Below the pieces are notes generated by a model. The model had not been told where the DNA came from, searched no databases, and was given only the letters and a program-made list of their open reading frames with translations. A stretch of 64,000 nucleotides of DNA from Paenibacillus pinistramenti (GTDB lineage: Bacteria; Bacillota; Bacilli; Paenibacillales; Paenibacillaceae), in assembly GCF_005869875.1 (NCBI RefSeq), contig NZ_VAWG01000004.1:186001-250000 (forward strand). The letters run 5' to 3'. Below are positions 18,622 through 28,039 of this stretch, in pieces. A program made the position numbers and the translations under genes. How positions within the stretch are numbered: the stretch's first letter is position 1; each line of letters begins with the position of its first letter.

Positions 18622-18990
18622 TTAACCCGGGAACCCTCCCAGCTTCGAAGCCTGCAATAGAATAACACATGCAGCTGCCAGCAGCAGCACGATGGCCGGA
18701 ATCCTGTGCAGAAAGGGATCGCGGTTGCGGATATGCGTGATCAGCGCGAACAGCATCATGAAGCCGAACCAGATGCCGCCGAGGACCGACCAGCTGGGCG
18801 CCCAGAAGCCGGCTGTCAGCAAAGCTGCGCCGATCAGCTGCATCAGCCCCGTTACCACCCGGAACCACTGGGGTAAGCCCATTTTACGAAAATTGTCCAC
18901 TTGGCTCCGCAGCCCGCAGACCTTGGCCAGCCCGGAGCCGAGAAATGAGGCCAATAGTAGAATTTCAAGCAGGATCGCTGCTGTCTTCAT
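18622..18990 (-). CDS. DoxX-like small membrane protein
   Basis: 122 residues with four hydrophobic helices. The N-terminus (ILLLASFLGSGLAKVCG), the FRKMGLPQWFRVVTGLMQL region and the helix-breaking Arg/Asp before the last helix match DoxX/YphA-type proteins, which affect membrane redox or thiol stress in other bacteria. Specific role unknown. It is isolated between the giant protease (same strand) and an oppositely transcribed oxidoreductase. The 18353-18621 interval holds the protease promoter region and this gene's terminator. Confidence 0.8.
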   Translation of the reverse strand: MKTAAILLEILLLASFLGSGLAKVCGLRSQVDNFRKMGLPQWFRVVTGLMQLIGAALLTAGFWAPSWSVLGGIWFGFMMLFALITHIRNRDPFLHRIPAIVLLLAAACVILLQASKLGGFPG

Positions 18991-19208
18991 CGGATAAACC
19001 CCCGTATCTCATAGTTTCATAGAATCATTTTTACCTAGAAGCCGTACTGCCTCTCTATGATAAAGGATAGAGTCCGAGGGAACAATGGGAGAGAGGACAG
19101 CCTTTAAGGGGCCTGCCCGGCTCGGCCCGGCCCGTCCTCCAGCAGGGAATCTTTAGGGTTGCAAAATCATCAAAAAACATGCAGAATATAGAAAGTATAA
19201 TTATGTAA

Positions 19209-19231
19209 TTAACTAACGAAATTTTAGTTAA
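19209..19231. promoter_or_regulatory. Inverted repeat, candidate operator of the LLM oxidoreductase
   Basis: Perfect 8-bp arms ttaactaa (19209-19216) and ttagttaa (19224-19231) with a 7-nt spacer, about 30 nt upstream of the oxidoreductase start, in an AT-rich leader. The geometry suits a MarR- or TetR-type dimer. Confidence 0.55.
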
Positions 19232-19262
19232 ATAGATCAATGAAATAGAGGAGGAATTATTC

Positions 19263-20321
19263 ATGGAAATAGGACTTAGTACTTTTGTCGAGACAACGCC
19301 CGATCCGAAGACCGGGGAGGTAATCAGCCACGCGCAGCGCCTGCGCGAGGTGGTAGAGGAGATTATTTTAGCCGATGAGGTCGGGCTGGATGTCTTTGGC
19401 GTCGGGGAGCATCACCGCGAGGATTACGCGGCCTCCAATCCGGCGATTGTGCTGGCTGCCGCGGCTCCGCAGACCAAGCGCATCCGGCTGACAAGCGCGG
19501 TGACGGTCTTGTCCTCGGCCGATCCGGTCCGCGTCTTTCAGGACTTTGCAGCGCTGGACGGCATTTCAAACGGCCGGGCGGAAATTATGGCGGGGCGGGG
19601 CTCCTTCATTGAATCGTTCCCGCTCTTCGGCTACGACCTGAACGACTATGACGAGCTGTTTGACGAGAAGCTGGAGCTGCTGCTCAAGATCCGGGAGTCT
19701 GAAAAAGTCACCTGGAAAGGCGGGCACCGCCCCGCCATCAACAACCTGGGCGTATATCCGCGCCCGGTTCAGGAGCCTCTGCCTGTGTGGATTGGCAGCG
19801 GCGGCAATCAGGAGTCCGTGGTCCGCGCAGGCCTGCTTGGCCTGCCGCTCGTGCTGGCGATTATCGGCGGCAGTCCGGTGCAGTTCGCTCCGCTTGTAGA
19901 CCTGTATAAACGGGCCGCGGCCCATGCCGGGCACGATGTCTCCAAGCTTCCGGTGGCGTCCCACTCGCACGGGTTTGTGGCCGAGGAGACTGGGCTGGCC
20001 GCGGATAAGTTCTTCCCTTCCACCCAGGCGGCGATGTCCAAGCTGGGCAGGGAGCGCGGCTGGGGCCGTTACGACCGGGCCGCGTTTGATGCGGCGCGCA
20101 GCGCCCAGGGGGCGCTGTATGTCGGCGATCCCGAGACGGTGGCGAACAAGATTATCCACCTTCGCAAGCATGTCGGCATTACCCGCTTTATGCTGCACAC
20201 GCCGGTCGGCACCATGCCTCATGCCGAGGTAATGAGATCCATCGAGCTGCTCGGCAGGGAAGTCGCCCCGCGTGTGCGCGAGGAAATCGCCAAGTGGGAA
20301 GCCGAAGGCGGAGCGAAATAA
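19263..20321 (+). CDS. LLM-class flavin-dependent oxidoreductase
   Basis: 352 residues, SD GAGGAGG. Bacterial luciferase-like TIM barrel: N-terminal [21 protein letters not shown] (about residues 42-54), [17 protein letters not shown] and [13 protein letters not shown]. These enzymes use FMNH2 (or F420 in other phyla) and O2 to oxidise aldehydes, sulfonates, alkanes or xenobiotics; the substrate here is unknown. The gene stands alone behind a clear inverted repeat, which suggests inducible expression. Confidence 0.9.
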   Translation: MEIGLSTFVETTPDPKTGEVISHAQRLREVVEEIILADEVGLDVFGVGEHHREDYAASNPAIVLAAAAPQTKRIRLTSAVTVLSSADPVRVFQDFAALDGISNGRAEIMAGRGSFIESFPLFGYDLNDYDELFDEKLELLLKIRESEKVTWKGGHRPAINNLGVYPRPVQEPLPVWIGSGGNQESVVRAGLLGLPLVLAIIGGSPVQFAPLVDLYKRAAAHAGHDVSKLPVASHSHGFVAEETGLAADKFFPSTQAAMSKLGRERGWGRYDRAAFDAARSAQGALYVGDPETVANKIIHLRKHVGITRFMLHTPVGTMPHAEVMRSIELLGREVAPRVREEIAKWEAEGGAK

Positions 20322-20355
20322 AAAATAAGCTTGATCGAAATAAGCTTCAATAACC

Positions 20356-20428
20356 AAGCGTTCCGGCAGTCCGGGGAGCCTCCATAACCTTTTACAGGGA
20401 GGGGGAATTCGGCTCCCGGGCGCTTTTT
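20356..20428 (+). terminator. Probable terminator after the LLM oxidoreductase
   Basis: ccggggagcc / ggctcccggg pair across a 30-nt loop, extended by outer aagcg / cgctt, followed by six T. Confidence 0.6.
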
Positions 20429-20535
20429 TCTTTTTCCGCTGGATGCCCTGTTGTTTGTTATACTGAAGGAACCTGGAATAGCGAGAGAGGAATAAGTCGC
20501 GAAGCAGATGAAGGGATAGTGAGGGGAGGGTTTTT

Positions 20536-21495
20536 GTGCAGATGAACATAGACAATAACCTGGGCACTTATGCGCAGACTGAGCGGTACTGGGAGAAGTA
20601 TCAGCACTTTTTTCCTGAAGAGCTGCGCATCCATGACGGCTGTCAGCCGGTTGAAGAGTGGTGGAACCGGAAGGACGGCAGGATTCATATCGACCGGTGG
20701 CCGGCAGCGGACTCCAGCCTAAAGGTGATCCTGATTCATGGCGCTGGCGGAAACAGCAGACTGCTGGCGCCCTATGCGCGGATGCTTCAGCTCCACGGCT
20801 ATGAGACAGCCGCCCCTGATCTGCCGCCTTACGGGCTAAGCGGGGTACACTCGCCCAAAATGCTCAGCTACCCCTACTGGATTGAACTCTTAACCGATTT
20901 GATCCAGCGGGAAGCGGAACGGGACGGGAAAGCCGTTGTCCTGCTGGGCGTCAGCATTGGAGGGATGCTGGCGTATCATACGGCCGCAGCCGCGAAGAAT
21001 GTCAAAGGGTTAATCGCCACGACCTTCGCCGATACCCGTGATCCGGCGGTCCGCGACCAGCTTGCCCCTAACCGGCTGATCAGCCGCGCTGGCAAGAGGG
21101 CGATGGATGCTCTCCCATTCCTGCTGGATTCCATTCAGCTGCCGGTCAACCTGGTTTCCAGGATGAAGCATATCTCGAATAATCCCCGGCTGGCTTCACT
21201 CATCATGGACGATCCGCGGGCGGCAGGCATAAGAATGCCTGTGCAATTCTTAAGAACCTTCATGAGCTATAAGCCCGCCGTCAATCCGGAAAGCTTTGAT
21301 AAATGCCCGGTGCTGCTGATCCACCCTGAGCTGGACCCCATGACGCCCTACCCTCTGAGCGAGGCCTTCTATAAGCGGCTGCAGGGCACCAAGCAGTGCG
21401 TGATTCTGGAGGGCGCGGGGCATCTGCCTATTGAACAGCCGGGTTTGGATCAGATGAGGACGGCTGTGCTTTCTTTTTTGAATACGTTAAAATAA
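20536..21495 (+). CDS. Alpha/beta hydrolase
   Basis: 319 residues from GTG 20536 with SD GAGGGGAGGG. Oxyanion segment LIHGAGGNSRLL (about residue 70), nucleophile elbow GVSIGG (Ser near 139), acid in HPELDPMT (about 275), base in GAGHLPIE (about 298): a complete triad. Serine hydrolase, esterase or lipase-like, cytosolic with no signal peptide. The substrate is unknown. It is followed 68 bp later by a drug/metabolite exporter gene on the same strand. Confidence 0.85.
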   Translation: MQMNIDNNLGTYAQTERYWEKYQHFFPEELRIHDGCQPVEEWWNRKDGRIHIDRWPAADSSLKVILIHGAGGNSRLLAPYARMLQLHGYETAAPDLPPYGLSGVHSPKMLSYPYWIELLTDLIQREAERDGKAVVLLGVSIGGMLAYHTAAAAKNVKGLIATTFADTRDPAVRDQLAPNRLISRAGKRAMDALPFLLDSIQLPVNLVSRMKHISNNPRLASLIMDDPRAAGIRMPVQFLRTFMSYKPAVNPESFDKCPVLLIHPELDPMTPYPLSEAFYKRLQGTKQCVILEGAGHLPIEQPGLDQMRTAVLSFLNTLK

Positions 21496-21563
21496 TGATT
21501 CCGTGCCAAGCTCACATTCGGCCCTCTATACCTGACAACTTTGCATAGAAAGAAGGCGCTAAT

Positions 21564-22490
21564 TTGAACCGCAAGCTTTATTTGGCCCTGATTCTCCTGA
21601 GCCTGATCTGGGGAGGATCATTCATGTTTGTAAAAATCCTGCTGGAAGACTACGGCCCCTGGGCCGTGGCCTTCCTCCGCTCCTCCTTCGGGCTGGTTCT
21701 GATCACCGCCGTCATGCTGGTCATGCGGCAGCCCTTCGGGCTCAAGGACATCCGCTGGCTGCCGATGGCCGTCATCTCGCTGATCAACACCGCGGTGCCC
21801 TGGACGCTGATCGGCTTCAGCGAAACGCACCTGACCAGCGGCATGGCTTCGATCCTGAACGCGACGACTCCGCTTTGGACGATGGTTATCGGCGTCGTGC
21901 TGTTCCAGACGGCTACCACCCGCAGACAGTGGTTCGGCATGGGAGTGGCCCTGTTCGGGCTGGTGCTCCTGGTCGGCCTGCGGACCAGCTCCCTGTCTTC
22001 GGTCGATCCGCTCGGGTTGCTCTGCATGCTCGGCGCTACCTTGTGCTACGGCTTCGGAACGCAGCTGACCAAGCGGTTCCTGCCGTCGCTGACCTTGTAT
22101 CAGACCACGTTCGGCACGTTGGTGTCCGCGATGGTGGGGAGCGGAATTATGGCTTTCTCCACGGAGCGGGTATCCTTCGCCCCTCTGGCGTCCCTGCCGG
22201 TTATCAGCGCGGTCGTCGGCCTGGGGGTGTTCGGCTCCGGTGTAGCTTACATTCTCTTCTACTTCATGGTGCAGAAGGGAAGTCCCGAATTTGCCACCAT
22301 GGTCACCTATCTGGTGCCGGCCACGGCGCTGATCTGGGGCTTTACGCTGCTGGGCGAGGCGGTGAGCTGGAACATGGTAGCCGGCCTGCTCTTTATTCTG
22401 GGCGGCGTCTATCTGGCAGGCAGCCGGAGCCGGAAGGCAGCCCCCGGCTTAGAACGGGGAATCAAGACCGTTAGGACAGGTTCCAAATAA
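21564..22490 (+). CDS. EamA/DMT-family transporter
   Basis: 308 residues from TTG 21564, SD AGAAGG. Ten hydrophobic helices arranged as two EamA repeats; LIWGGSFMFVKILL and TALIWGFTLLGEAVSWNMVAG mark the N-terminal and C-terminal repeat starts. Family members export amino acids, nucleosides or drugs; the substrate is not predictable. May be cotranscribed with the preceding hydrolase. A stem-loop follows immediately. Confidence 0.88.
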   Translation: MNRKLYLALILLSLIWGGSFMFVKILLEDYGPWAVAFLRSSFGLVLITAVMLVMRQPFGLKDIRWLPMAVISLINTAVPWTLIGFSETHLTSGMASILNATTPLWTMVIGVVLFQTATTRRQWFGMGVALFGLVLLVGLRTSSLSSVDPLGLLCMLGATLCYGFGTQLTKRFLPSLTLYQTTFGTLVSAMVGSGIMAFSTERVSFAPLASLPVISAVVGLGVFGSGVAYILFYFMVQKGSPEFATMVTYLVPATALIWGFTLLGEAVSWNMVAGLLFILGGVYLAGSRSRKAAPGLERGIKTVRTGSK

Positions 22491-22491
22491 G

Positions 22492-22536
22492 AAACCATGG
22501 CTCCCGGGAGGGCGGCCATGGTTTTAGTTTTTTTAC
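22492..22536 (+). terminator. Terminator after the EamA gene
   Basis: aaaccatggc / gccatggttt perfect 10-bp stem, then tagttttttta. It lies between convergent genes and may serve both. Confidence 0.8.
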
Positions 22537-22549
22537 TATTCAAAATTTA

Positions 22550-23596
22550 TTATCCTTCAAAATCCTCCAGGACCAGCTTGCCGATCATCCGGTTCTCCTC
22601 GACTTTAAGGTGCGCCTTCCGCAGGTTGGCGGCGTTGATCGGAGAGAGCGTCTCGGATAGCGTGGATTTGATCCGGCCCTGCTCAATCCAGTCCGCCAGC
22701 TCGTTCAGCAGAAAATGCTGCTCGATCATGTCCGGCGTTTCGTATTTGGAGCGGGTAAACATGAATTCCCAGGCGAAGGTGACGCTTTTATTTTTCAGGA
22801 GGGTCAGGTCAAGCGGTTCTGCGGTTTCGACAATGGAGCAGATCCGGCCCAGCGGCTTAATGACCGCCTCCATGGCCTTCCAGTGCTTCTCCGTGCTGTG
22901 CAGGCACAGAATGTAATCCACCGAATCCATGCCATGCTGCTCCAGCTGGGAGCGGAAGTCCTCATAGTGGCTGATCACAATAGATGCGCCGTGTTCCCGG
23001 ACCCACTGCTCGGTCTCCGGACGCGAAGCGGTGCCGATGACGGTAAGTCCGGCTTCGCGCGCCAGCTGCAGCGCAATGGAGCCGACGCCTCCGGCAGCAC
23101 CGATAATGAGCAGCTTTTTGCCCTGGTTGTCTGCCTTCTCTTTGGAGATGGCGAGCCGTTCAAATAAGGCCTCCCATGCAGTAATGGCGGTTAACGGCAG
23201 GGCGGCGGCTGCGGCGAAATCGAGATTTTTCGGCTTGCGGCCTACAATCCGTTCGTCCACCAGATGAAACTCGCTGTTGCCGCCCGGGCGGATCAGGCTT
23301 CCGGCGTAATACACCTCGTCTCCGACATTAAACAGGGTGCTGTGTGAACCGGCCTGCTCAACAATTCCGGCGACATCCCAGCCCAGAATCTTTGGCGATT
23401 CCTCTACTCTGGCTTTAGGAGCTCTTACTTTAACGTCAACCGGGTTGACGGAAATGGCCTTCACGCGGACCAGCAGGTCGCGGCCGGCCGGAACCGGCTT
23501 CTCCACCTGGAGATCGAGCAGGCTTTGTTCATCCTCAGCGGGCAGGTAGCGGTGCAATCCAACAGCTTTCATCATTTCAGGTGCTTGCTCAGTCAT
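22550..23596 (-). CDS. MDR-family NADPH-dependent quinone/alcohol reductase (adh_fam_1 type)
   Basis: 348 residues from ATG 23596 with SD AAGGTGG; the longer frame to 23695 lacks support. GroES-like N-terminal domain with VKAISVNPVDVKVRAP and ILGWDVAGIVE, then a Rossmann domain with GAAGGVGSIALQ (about residue 160). The strings DEVYYAGSLIRPG and EFHLVDERIVG are typical of the adh_fam_1 subgroup, which lacks the catalytic zinc Cys. Probable role: reduction of reactive quinones or enones. Divergent from an HxlR regulator with a 150-bp shared region, a common arrangement for quinone-responsive detoxification. Confidence 0.9.
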   Translation of the reverse strand: MTEQAPEMMKAVGLHRYLPAEDEQSLLDLQVEKPVPAGRDLLVRVKAISVNPVDVKVRAPKARVEESPKILGWDVAGIVEQAGSHSTLFNVGDEVYYAGSLIRPGGNSEFHLVDERIVGRKPKNLDFAAAAALPLTAITAWEALFERLAISKEKADNQGKKLLIIGAAGGVGSIALQLAREAGLTVIGTASRPETEQWVREHGASIVISHYEDFRSQLEQHGMDSVDYILCLHSTEKHWKAMEAVIKPLGRICSIVETAEPLDLTLLKNKSVTFAWEFMFTRSKYETPDMIEQHFLLNELADWIEQGRIKSTLSETLSPINAANLRKAHLKVEENRMIGKLVLEDFEG

Positions 23597-23711
23597 TGTA
23601 AGTCCACCTTTCGAGGGTTGAATTTGATGTATATTCCTATCCAGTAATTGTCTTGAATTAAATATATGTGATATAGTTTGAACGAACAAGTACACACATT
23701 TATGTTATATA

Positions 23712-23729
23712 GTATCAATAAGTATACTG
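23712..23729. promoter_or_regulatory. Candidate HxlR operator
   Basis: agtat and atact arms with an 8-nt spacer inside the divergent region, just upstream of the HxlR start codon. The surrounding sequence is AT-rich (tatatgtgatatag, ttatatagtatc). Short arms, so only tentative. Confidence 0.4.
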
Positions 23730-23746
23730 TTGGAGGATGGCTGCTT

Positions 23747-24175
23747 ATGAGAAATAGGGTCAGCGGATACGGCGCATGCCCGAATGAGGAAGGCTGCCCG
23801 GTTGAATACACGCTGGATGTGATTGGCGGCAAGTGGAAGGGCGTTATTTTGTATCACCTGCTGGACGGGAAGAAGCGGTTTAACGAATTGAGAAGAATCT
23901 GTCCGACGATCACCCAGCGTATGCTGACCCTGCAGCTTCGCGAGCTGGAAAGGGACGGAATTGTAGACCGGATCGTGTATCAGCAGGTTCCGCCGAAAGT
24001 GGAATATATGCTGACCGAATTCGGCATGACGCTTGCGCCGATCATTACGGCGATGAAGGCGTGGGGAGAAACCTACAAGAGCCGGGCCTTAGAAGCAGAA
24101 GCAGAAGCAGAAGCAGAAGCAGAAACAGAAACAGAAACAGAAGCGGGAGTGGAAGCTGCCATCGAAATGGAATAA
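23747..24175 (+). CDS. HxlR-family winged-helix regulator with repeat-encoded acidic tail
   Basis: 142 residues from ATG 23747 (SD TGGAGG). Conserved N-terminal Cys ([25 protein letters not shown]; key parts CPVEYTL and GGKWKG), the winged helix ([24 protein letters not shown] in parts FNELRR and [12 protein letters not shown]) and the HxlR wing. Cys residues near 10 and 16 could sense quinone or diamide stress as in YodB. The last 30 residues are nearly pure Glu/Ala/Thr, encoded by a gaagca repeat, unusual for the family. It probably represses the divergent reductase. Confidence 0.9.
   Translation: MRNRVSGYGACPNEEGCPVEYTLDVIGGKWKGVILYHLLDGKKRFNELRRICPTITQRMLTLQLRELERDGIVDRIVYQQVPPKVEYMLTEFGMTLAPIITAMKAWGETYKSRALEAEAEAEAEAETETETEAGVEAAIEME
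24092..24144 (+). repeat. Hexanucleotide repeat (GCAGAA / ACAGAA) in the HxlR gene
   Basis: About eight tandem units of gcagaa then acagaa, all in frame, encoding (EA)n(ET)n. Six-base units preserve the frame when copy number changes. Confidence 0.85.
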
Positions 24176-24400
24176 GCAGGTCCGGCTTTGCCCTTCACCT
24201 TTCCGTCAGCGGGAGTGGGGGCTTTTTCCTTTGGCAAGAATAGTAAGAAAGAGATAGGCGCAGCAAGCTCAAAATAGGCTTTTTCCAGCCTGTGCATTAA
24301 AAATAATTTAAAATTTTCACGAAAAACGATTTGAATCCTATATAATTAGTAATATAACAATATTTGAATAAAGCGATATATAGATAAGGAGGAATGGTGT

Positions 24401-24856
24401 ATGCCGGATTCTTACCCGCTTTCCGAAATGGAAATGAAGGTGACCTGGGGCGATTGTGACGCGGCAGGCATTTCGTATTATGCAAGAACGTTTGACTGGT
24501 TCACGAATGCGCGGATGAAGCATCTTGCGGATTACGGACTGCCTTATATGCCGACCTTTCACGACCTGGGCATTGCGCTGGTCTGCCTGAAGGCGGATTG
24601 TGAATACAAGAAAATGGTTCGGCCGGAAGAGGTGATTACGGTACATACTTCGTTAACGGTGCTCTCGCGCACCCGGATGGCTTATCAATACAAGATTTTC
24701 AAGCAAAACGGGGATTTGGTGGCAGAGGGGACAACCTCGCACGCCTGCGTCGATCTGGAGGGGAACCCTTTCAACCTGAAGCGCCGTTATCCGGAGCTGT
24801 GGGAGCAGCTTATGGAGAAGTGGCCTGTGTTTAAAGAGCCGGAGACGGCGGAGTAG
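24401..24856 (+). CDS. Hot-dog acyl-CoA/acyl-ACP thioesterase (YbgC/4HBT type)
   Basis: 151 residues, SD AAGGAGG. 4HBT signature at the N-terminus: TWGDCDAAGISYYAR with catalytic Asp (about residue 17), then FDWFTNAR. It hydrolyses acyl thioesters. First gene of a three-gene operon with a ketoacyl synthase and an acyl-CoA ligase, spaced by 17 and 35 bp, so its substrate is probably the product or a side product of that synthase. Confidence 0.85.
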   Translation: MPDSYPLSEMEMKVTWGDCDAAGISYYARTFDWFTNARMKHLADYGLPYMPTFHDLGIALVCLKADCEYKKMVRPEEVITVHTSLTVLSRTRMAYQYKIFKQNGDLVAEGTTSHACVDLEGNPFNLKRRYPELWEQLMEKWPVFKEPETAE

Positions 24857-24873
24857 AAGGGGATGGAGGCAAA

Positions 24874-26127
24874 GTGCCTAAAGAAGCGAAAGACAGAATC
24901 GTCATTACCGGCATGGGGGCTGTAACCCCTCTCGGCATTGGCGTGGACAACTACTGGAACGCTTTGAAAAAGGGTGAAACCGGCATCGGCCGGCTCAGCC
25001 GTTTTGACGCAAGCGGACTTCCGGCCAAGATCGCCGCAGAGGTCAAGGATTTTGACCCTTTGGCTTATCTGCCGAAGAAGCTTGCCGGGCAAACGGATAT
25101 TTTTATGCAGTTTGCCCTGATTGCGGCGGAAGAGGCGCTGAAGGACAGCAGGCCTGACGCGGCTCCCGAGCGGATCGGCGTCGTGCTGGGCACTGCGCTG
25201 GGCGGCATCTCGACAACAGCCGCCGCCCAGGAGCAGATTACGAGCACCGGCAGCTTCCGGGTCAGCCCGTATCTCGTTCCGAAGATGCTGGGCAACCTTG
25301 CGGCCGGGTACATCGGCATCACGCACGGCTTCAAAGGGCCAAGCCTGACGCTCAGCACGGCCTGCTCCTCAGGTGCCGATGCGATCGGCATGGCGGCGAT
25401 GCTGCTCCGCAGCGGGCAGGCCGACGCGGTCCTGGCCGCCGGCGCAGAGTCCATCCTGTGCCAGCTGATGGACGCCGGTCTGTCTGCGGCGCGCGCGTTG
25501 TCGACGCGCAGCGACGAGCCGCAGAAGGCCAGCCGCCCGTTTGACCTGAACCGTGACGGGTTCGTCATGGGCGAGGGCGGCGGAGCGCTGATGCTGGAGA
25601 CGCTGGAATCCGCGCTGCGCCGGGGCGCGGACATCAAGGCCGAGCTGCTCGGCTATGCCAACAGCAGCGATGCCTATCATGTGACTTCGCCCGAGCCGGA
25701 AGGGCGGGGGGCTGTGCTGTGCATGGAGAATGCGCTGCGCCAGGCCGGAATCCAGCCTTCGGACGTGGATTACATCAACGCGCATGCGACCTCTACCAAG
25801 CTTGGCGACCAGATTGAGACCAAAGCGATCAAGGCGCTGTTTGGCGAGCATGCTTACCGGCTTGCCGTCAGCTCGACCAAAGGGGCCACCGGCCACTTAA
25901 TGGGCGCAGGCGGCGTAACGGAGCTGATTGCCTGCATCCAGACAATCCGGGAGGGCATCGTGCCGCCTACGCTGAACTATGAAACGCCGGACCCGGACTG
26001 CGATTTGAACTACGTGCCCAATACGGCGCAGCATCGGACAGTGAATGTGGCGATGTCCAATTCGTTCGGCTTCGGCGGGCAAAATGCTTCGCTGATCGTC
26101 GGCCGATTTGACGCCGGACAGAGCTGA
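24874..26127 (+). CDS. FabF-like beta-ketoacyl-[ACP] synthase II
   Basis: 417 residues from GTG 24874. Decarboxylating KAS fold with Cys in TACSSGAD (about 165), His in NAHATSTKLGD (about 304) and His in GATGHLMGAGG (about 340), the complete Cys-His-His triad. Condenses an acyl thioester with malonyl-ACP. Its partners are not housekeeping fab genes but a thioesterase and an AMP ligase, so this is probably a specialised paralogue rather than the essential FabF. No ACP or ketoreductase gene lies nearby. Confidence 0.9.
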   Translation: MPKEAKDRIVITGMGAVTPLGIGVDNYWNALKKGETGIGRLSRFDASGLPAKIAAEVKDFDPLAYLPKKLAGQTDIFMQFALIAAEEALKDSRPDAAPERIGVVLGTALGGISTTAAAQEQITSTGSFRVSPYLVPKMLGNLAAGYIGITHGFKGPSLTLSTACSSGADAIGMAAMLLRSGQADAVLAAGAESILCQLMDAGLSAARALSTRSDEPQKASRPFDLNRDGFVMGEGGGALMLETLESALRRGADIKAELLGYANSSDAYHVTSPEPEGRGAVLCMENALRQAGIQPSDVDYINAHATSTKLGDQIETKAIKALFGEHAYRLAVSSTKGATGHLMGAGGVTELIACIQTIREGIVPPTLNYETPDPDCDLNYVPNTAQHRTVNVAMSNSFGFGGQNASLIVGRFDAGQS

Positions 26128-26162
26128 TAGAGATTGGATACGGATCAGAAGGGAGAACTATC

Positions 26163-27818
26163 GTGGAATACACCTATGACGCTTCCATGTTCAAAGAGAC
26201 CTTTGAACACGAATATACTTATATCAAAGGATTTATGCGCAACACACACCGGTTTGCGGACCGCCCGGCCGTCACCTGCACCCAGCGCGAGCGTACCTGG
26301 AGCTACGCCGAGCTGAACCAGGAAGTCAATAAGCTGGCGAACGCGCTGCTGGCCGATGGCGTAAGCAAGAATGAGGTCGTTACCTATCAGCTGCTCAACT
26401 CGGTTGAATTTGTGTTCAGTTACCTGGCACCGCAGAAGCTCGGGGCGATCAACTCCCCGATTAACTTCCGCCTCTCTCCGGGAGAGACCGCCTACATTCT
26501 GGATGACAGCAAGCCCGCCGTGTACATCTACGATGCGGAGATCAAGGAGATTGCGCTGAAGGCTTTGGAGATGGCTTCCCACAAGCCGCGCCGCATCCTC
26601 ATGGTTGACATTACGGGGAACGCGAAGGTGCCGGAGGGTCATATGAAGATGGCCGATTATTTGGCAGGCCAGTCCGAGAAAGAGCCGCAGACCGGTGTAC
26701 GTCCCCACATTTACGATGAGAATACCCGCCTGTATACGTCCGGCACAACCGGCAGACCGAAAGGCGTGCCGCTGAACAACATCAATGACGTGCTGTCCGC
26801 TCATGACGTAGCGATGCATTTTCCTTTAAGTCCCGTTGATAAAACGATGAACATGAGCCCCTGGTTCCACCGCGGCGGCATCCACTCCGGCGGGCCGAAC
26901 CCTACGCTGTACGTAGGGGGCGAAGTGGTCATTCTCCGCTATTTCCATCCCAAGACCACGCTTGAACTCGCCGAAAAATACGGCATCACCTTCCTGATCG
27001 GCGCACCGCCGATGCTGAAGATGCTCCACGACAGCCAGCTGAAATCCCCGTCCGATTTGTCCAGGCTGAAAGGAATCGTCACGATGGGCGCGCCGCTGGA
27101 GCGCGAGGACTGCATCAAATACCAGAAGGTGCTGACTCCGAATATCTTCAACGGTTACGGGACTACGGAGGCCTTCTGGAATACATTCCTGCGCCCTTAT
27201 GACCTGCCTGGGATGGCAGGCTCAGCCGGCCGCTCCTGCACCGATGACGACATGGCAGTCGTGAAGGTCTACCCGGACCGCCGGGCCGAGCCGGATGACG
27301 TCGTCGCCAAGGACGGCACCGAGGTCGGGGAGATTATTGTCAAAGCCCCGGCCAAAACGACCTATTCTTACGTCAACAACCCTGAAGAGAGCGAGAAGGT
27401 GTTCTACAAAGGCTGGATCTACATTGGCGATATGGGCACCTGGGATGAACAGGAGTTCGTGACGGTCGTAGGCCGCAAGAATGATATGATCGTCTCCTCC
27501 GGGGAAAATATTCACCCTGTCCAGATCGAAGAAATCCTGAACCAGCACCCGGGCGTCAAGGAGTCCGTGGTGGTCGGCGTGCCGGACGAGCTCCGCGGCG
27601 AAGCTGTGACGGCCTATATCGTCAAAGCCGATCCCGCGCTGACCGCCAGGGAGCTGAACAAATACTGCAGCAATCACCCGATGCTGGCGGCTTACAAGAA
27701 ACCCCGGTACTACCGCTTTATCGACGAGCTTCCTTACACCGCGACCGGGAAGAAGAAGCACTTCGTCGTGAAAGCGATGGCGGCTGAGGACCAGAAAAAC
27801 GGGCTGCTGGAGAGATAA
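26163..27818 (+). CDS. AMP-forming acyl-CoA ligase
   Basis: 551 residues from GTG 26163. ANL-superfamily motifs: P-loop-like YTSGTTGRPKG (about 190-200), GYGTTE (about 330), WIYIGDMGTWDEQ, VGRKNDMIVSSGENIHPVQIEE (here to its core GRKNDMIVSSGEN) and the C-terminal catalytic Lys in TATGKKKHF. Activates a carboxylic acid to acyl-AMP then acyl-CoA, most likely feeding the neighbouring KAS. The DMIVSSGENI form is that of medium/long-chain or aryl ligases. Substrate chain type is not readable. Confidence 0.9.
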   Translation: MEYTYDASMFKETFEHEYTYIKGFMRNTHRFADRPAVTCTQRERTWSYAELNQEVNKLANALLADGVSKNEVVTYQLLNSVEFVFSYLAPQKLGAINSPINFRLSPGETAYILDDSKPAVYIYDAEIKEIALKALEMASHKPRRILMVDITGNAKVPEGHMKMADYLAGQSEKEPQTGVRPHIYDENTRLYTSGTTGRPKGVPLNNINDVLSAHDVAMHFPLSPVDKTMNMSPWFHRGGIHSGGPNPTLYVGGEVVILRYFHPKTTLELAEKYGITFLIGAPPMLKMLHDSQLKSPSDLSRLKGIVTMGAPLEREDCIKYQKVLTPNIFNGYGTTEAFWNTFLRPYDLPGMAGSAGRSCTDDDMAVVKVYPDRRAEPDDVVAKDGTEVGEIIVKAPAKTTYSYVNNPEESEKVFYKGWIYIGDMGTWDEQEFVTVVGRKNDMIVSSGENIHPVQIEEILNQHPGVKESVVVGVPDELRGEAVTAYIVKADPALTARELNKYCSNHPMLAAYKKPRYYRFIDELPYTATGKKKHFVVKAMAAEDQKNGLLER

Positions 27819-27905
27819 TTACGATTTACGATAACGATATCGATAATGATAACGATCGCTCGCCTGTACAATCCGGCGCTTCGTGATTCATCCCTAATCC
27901 ATAGA

Positions 27906-27938
27906 AAGGACTCCCGCTTTCGGCAGGAGTCCTTCTCA
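27906..27938 (+). terminator. Terminator after the acyl operon
   Basis: aaggactcc / ggagtcctt stem with gc extension and a short loop. U-tract weak. The rest of the 27819-28039 gap has only AT-rich gat/cga repeats. Confidence 0.65.
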
Positions 27939-28039
27939 TTATCCAAATCTTCCCATCCCAATCGCCCCGGCCGAAACTTTATCCAAATTCTGGCGTTTAT
28001 TTCTTTGCCTGAGCAAATTTTTGGAAAAGGTGGATATGG

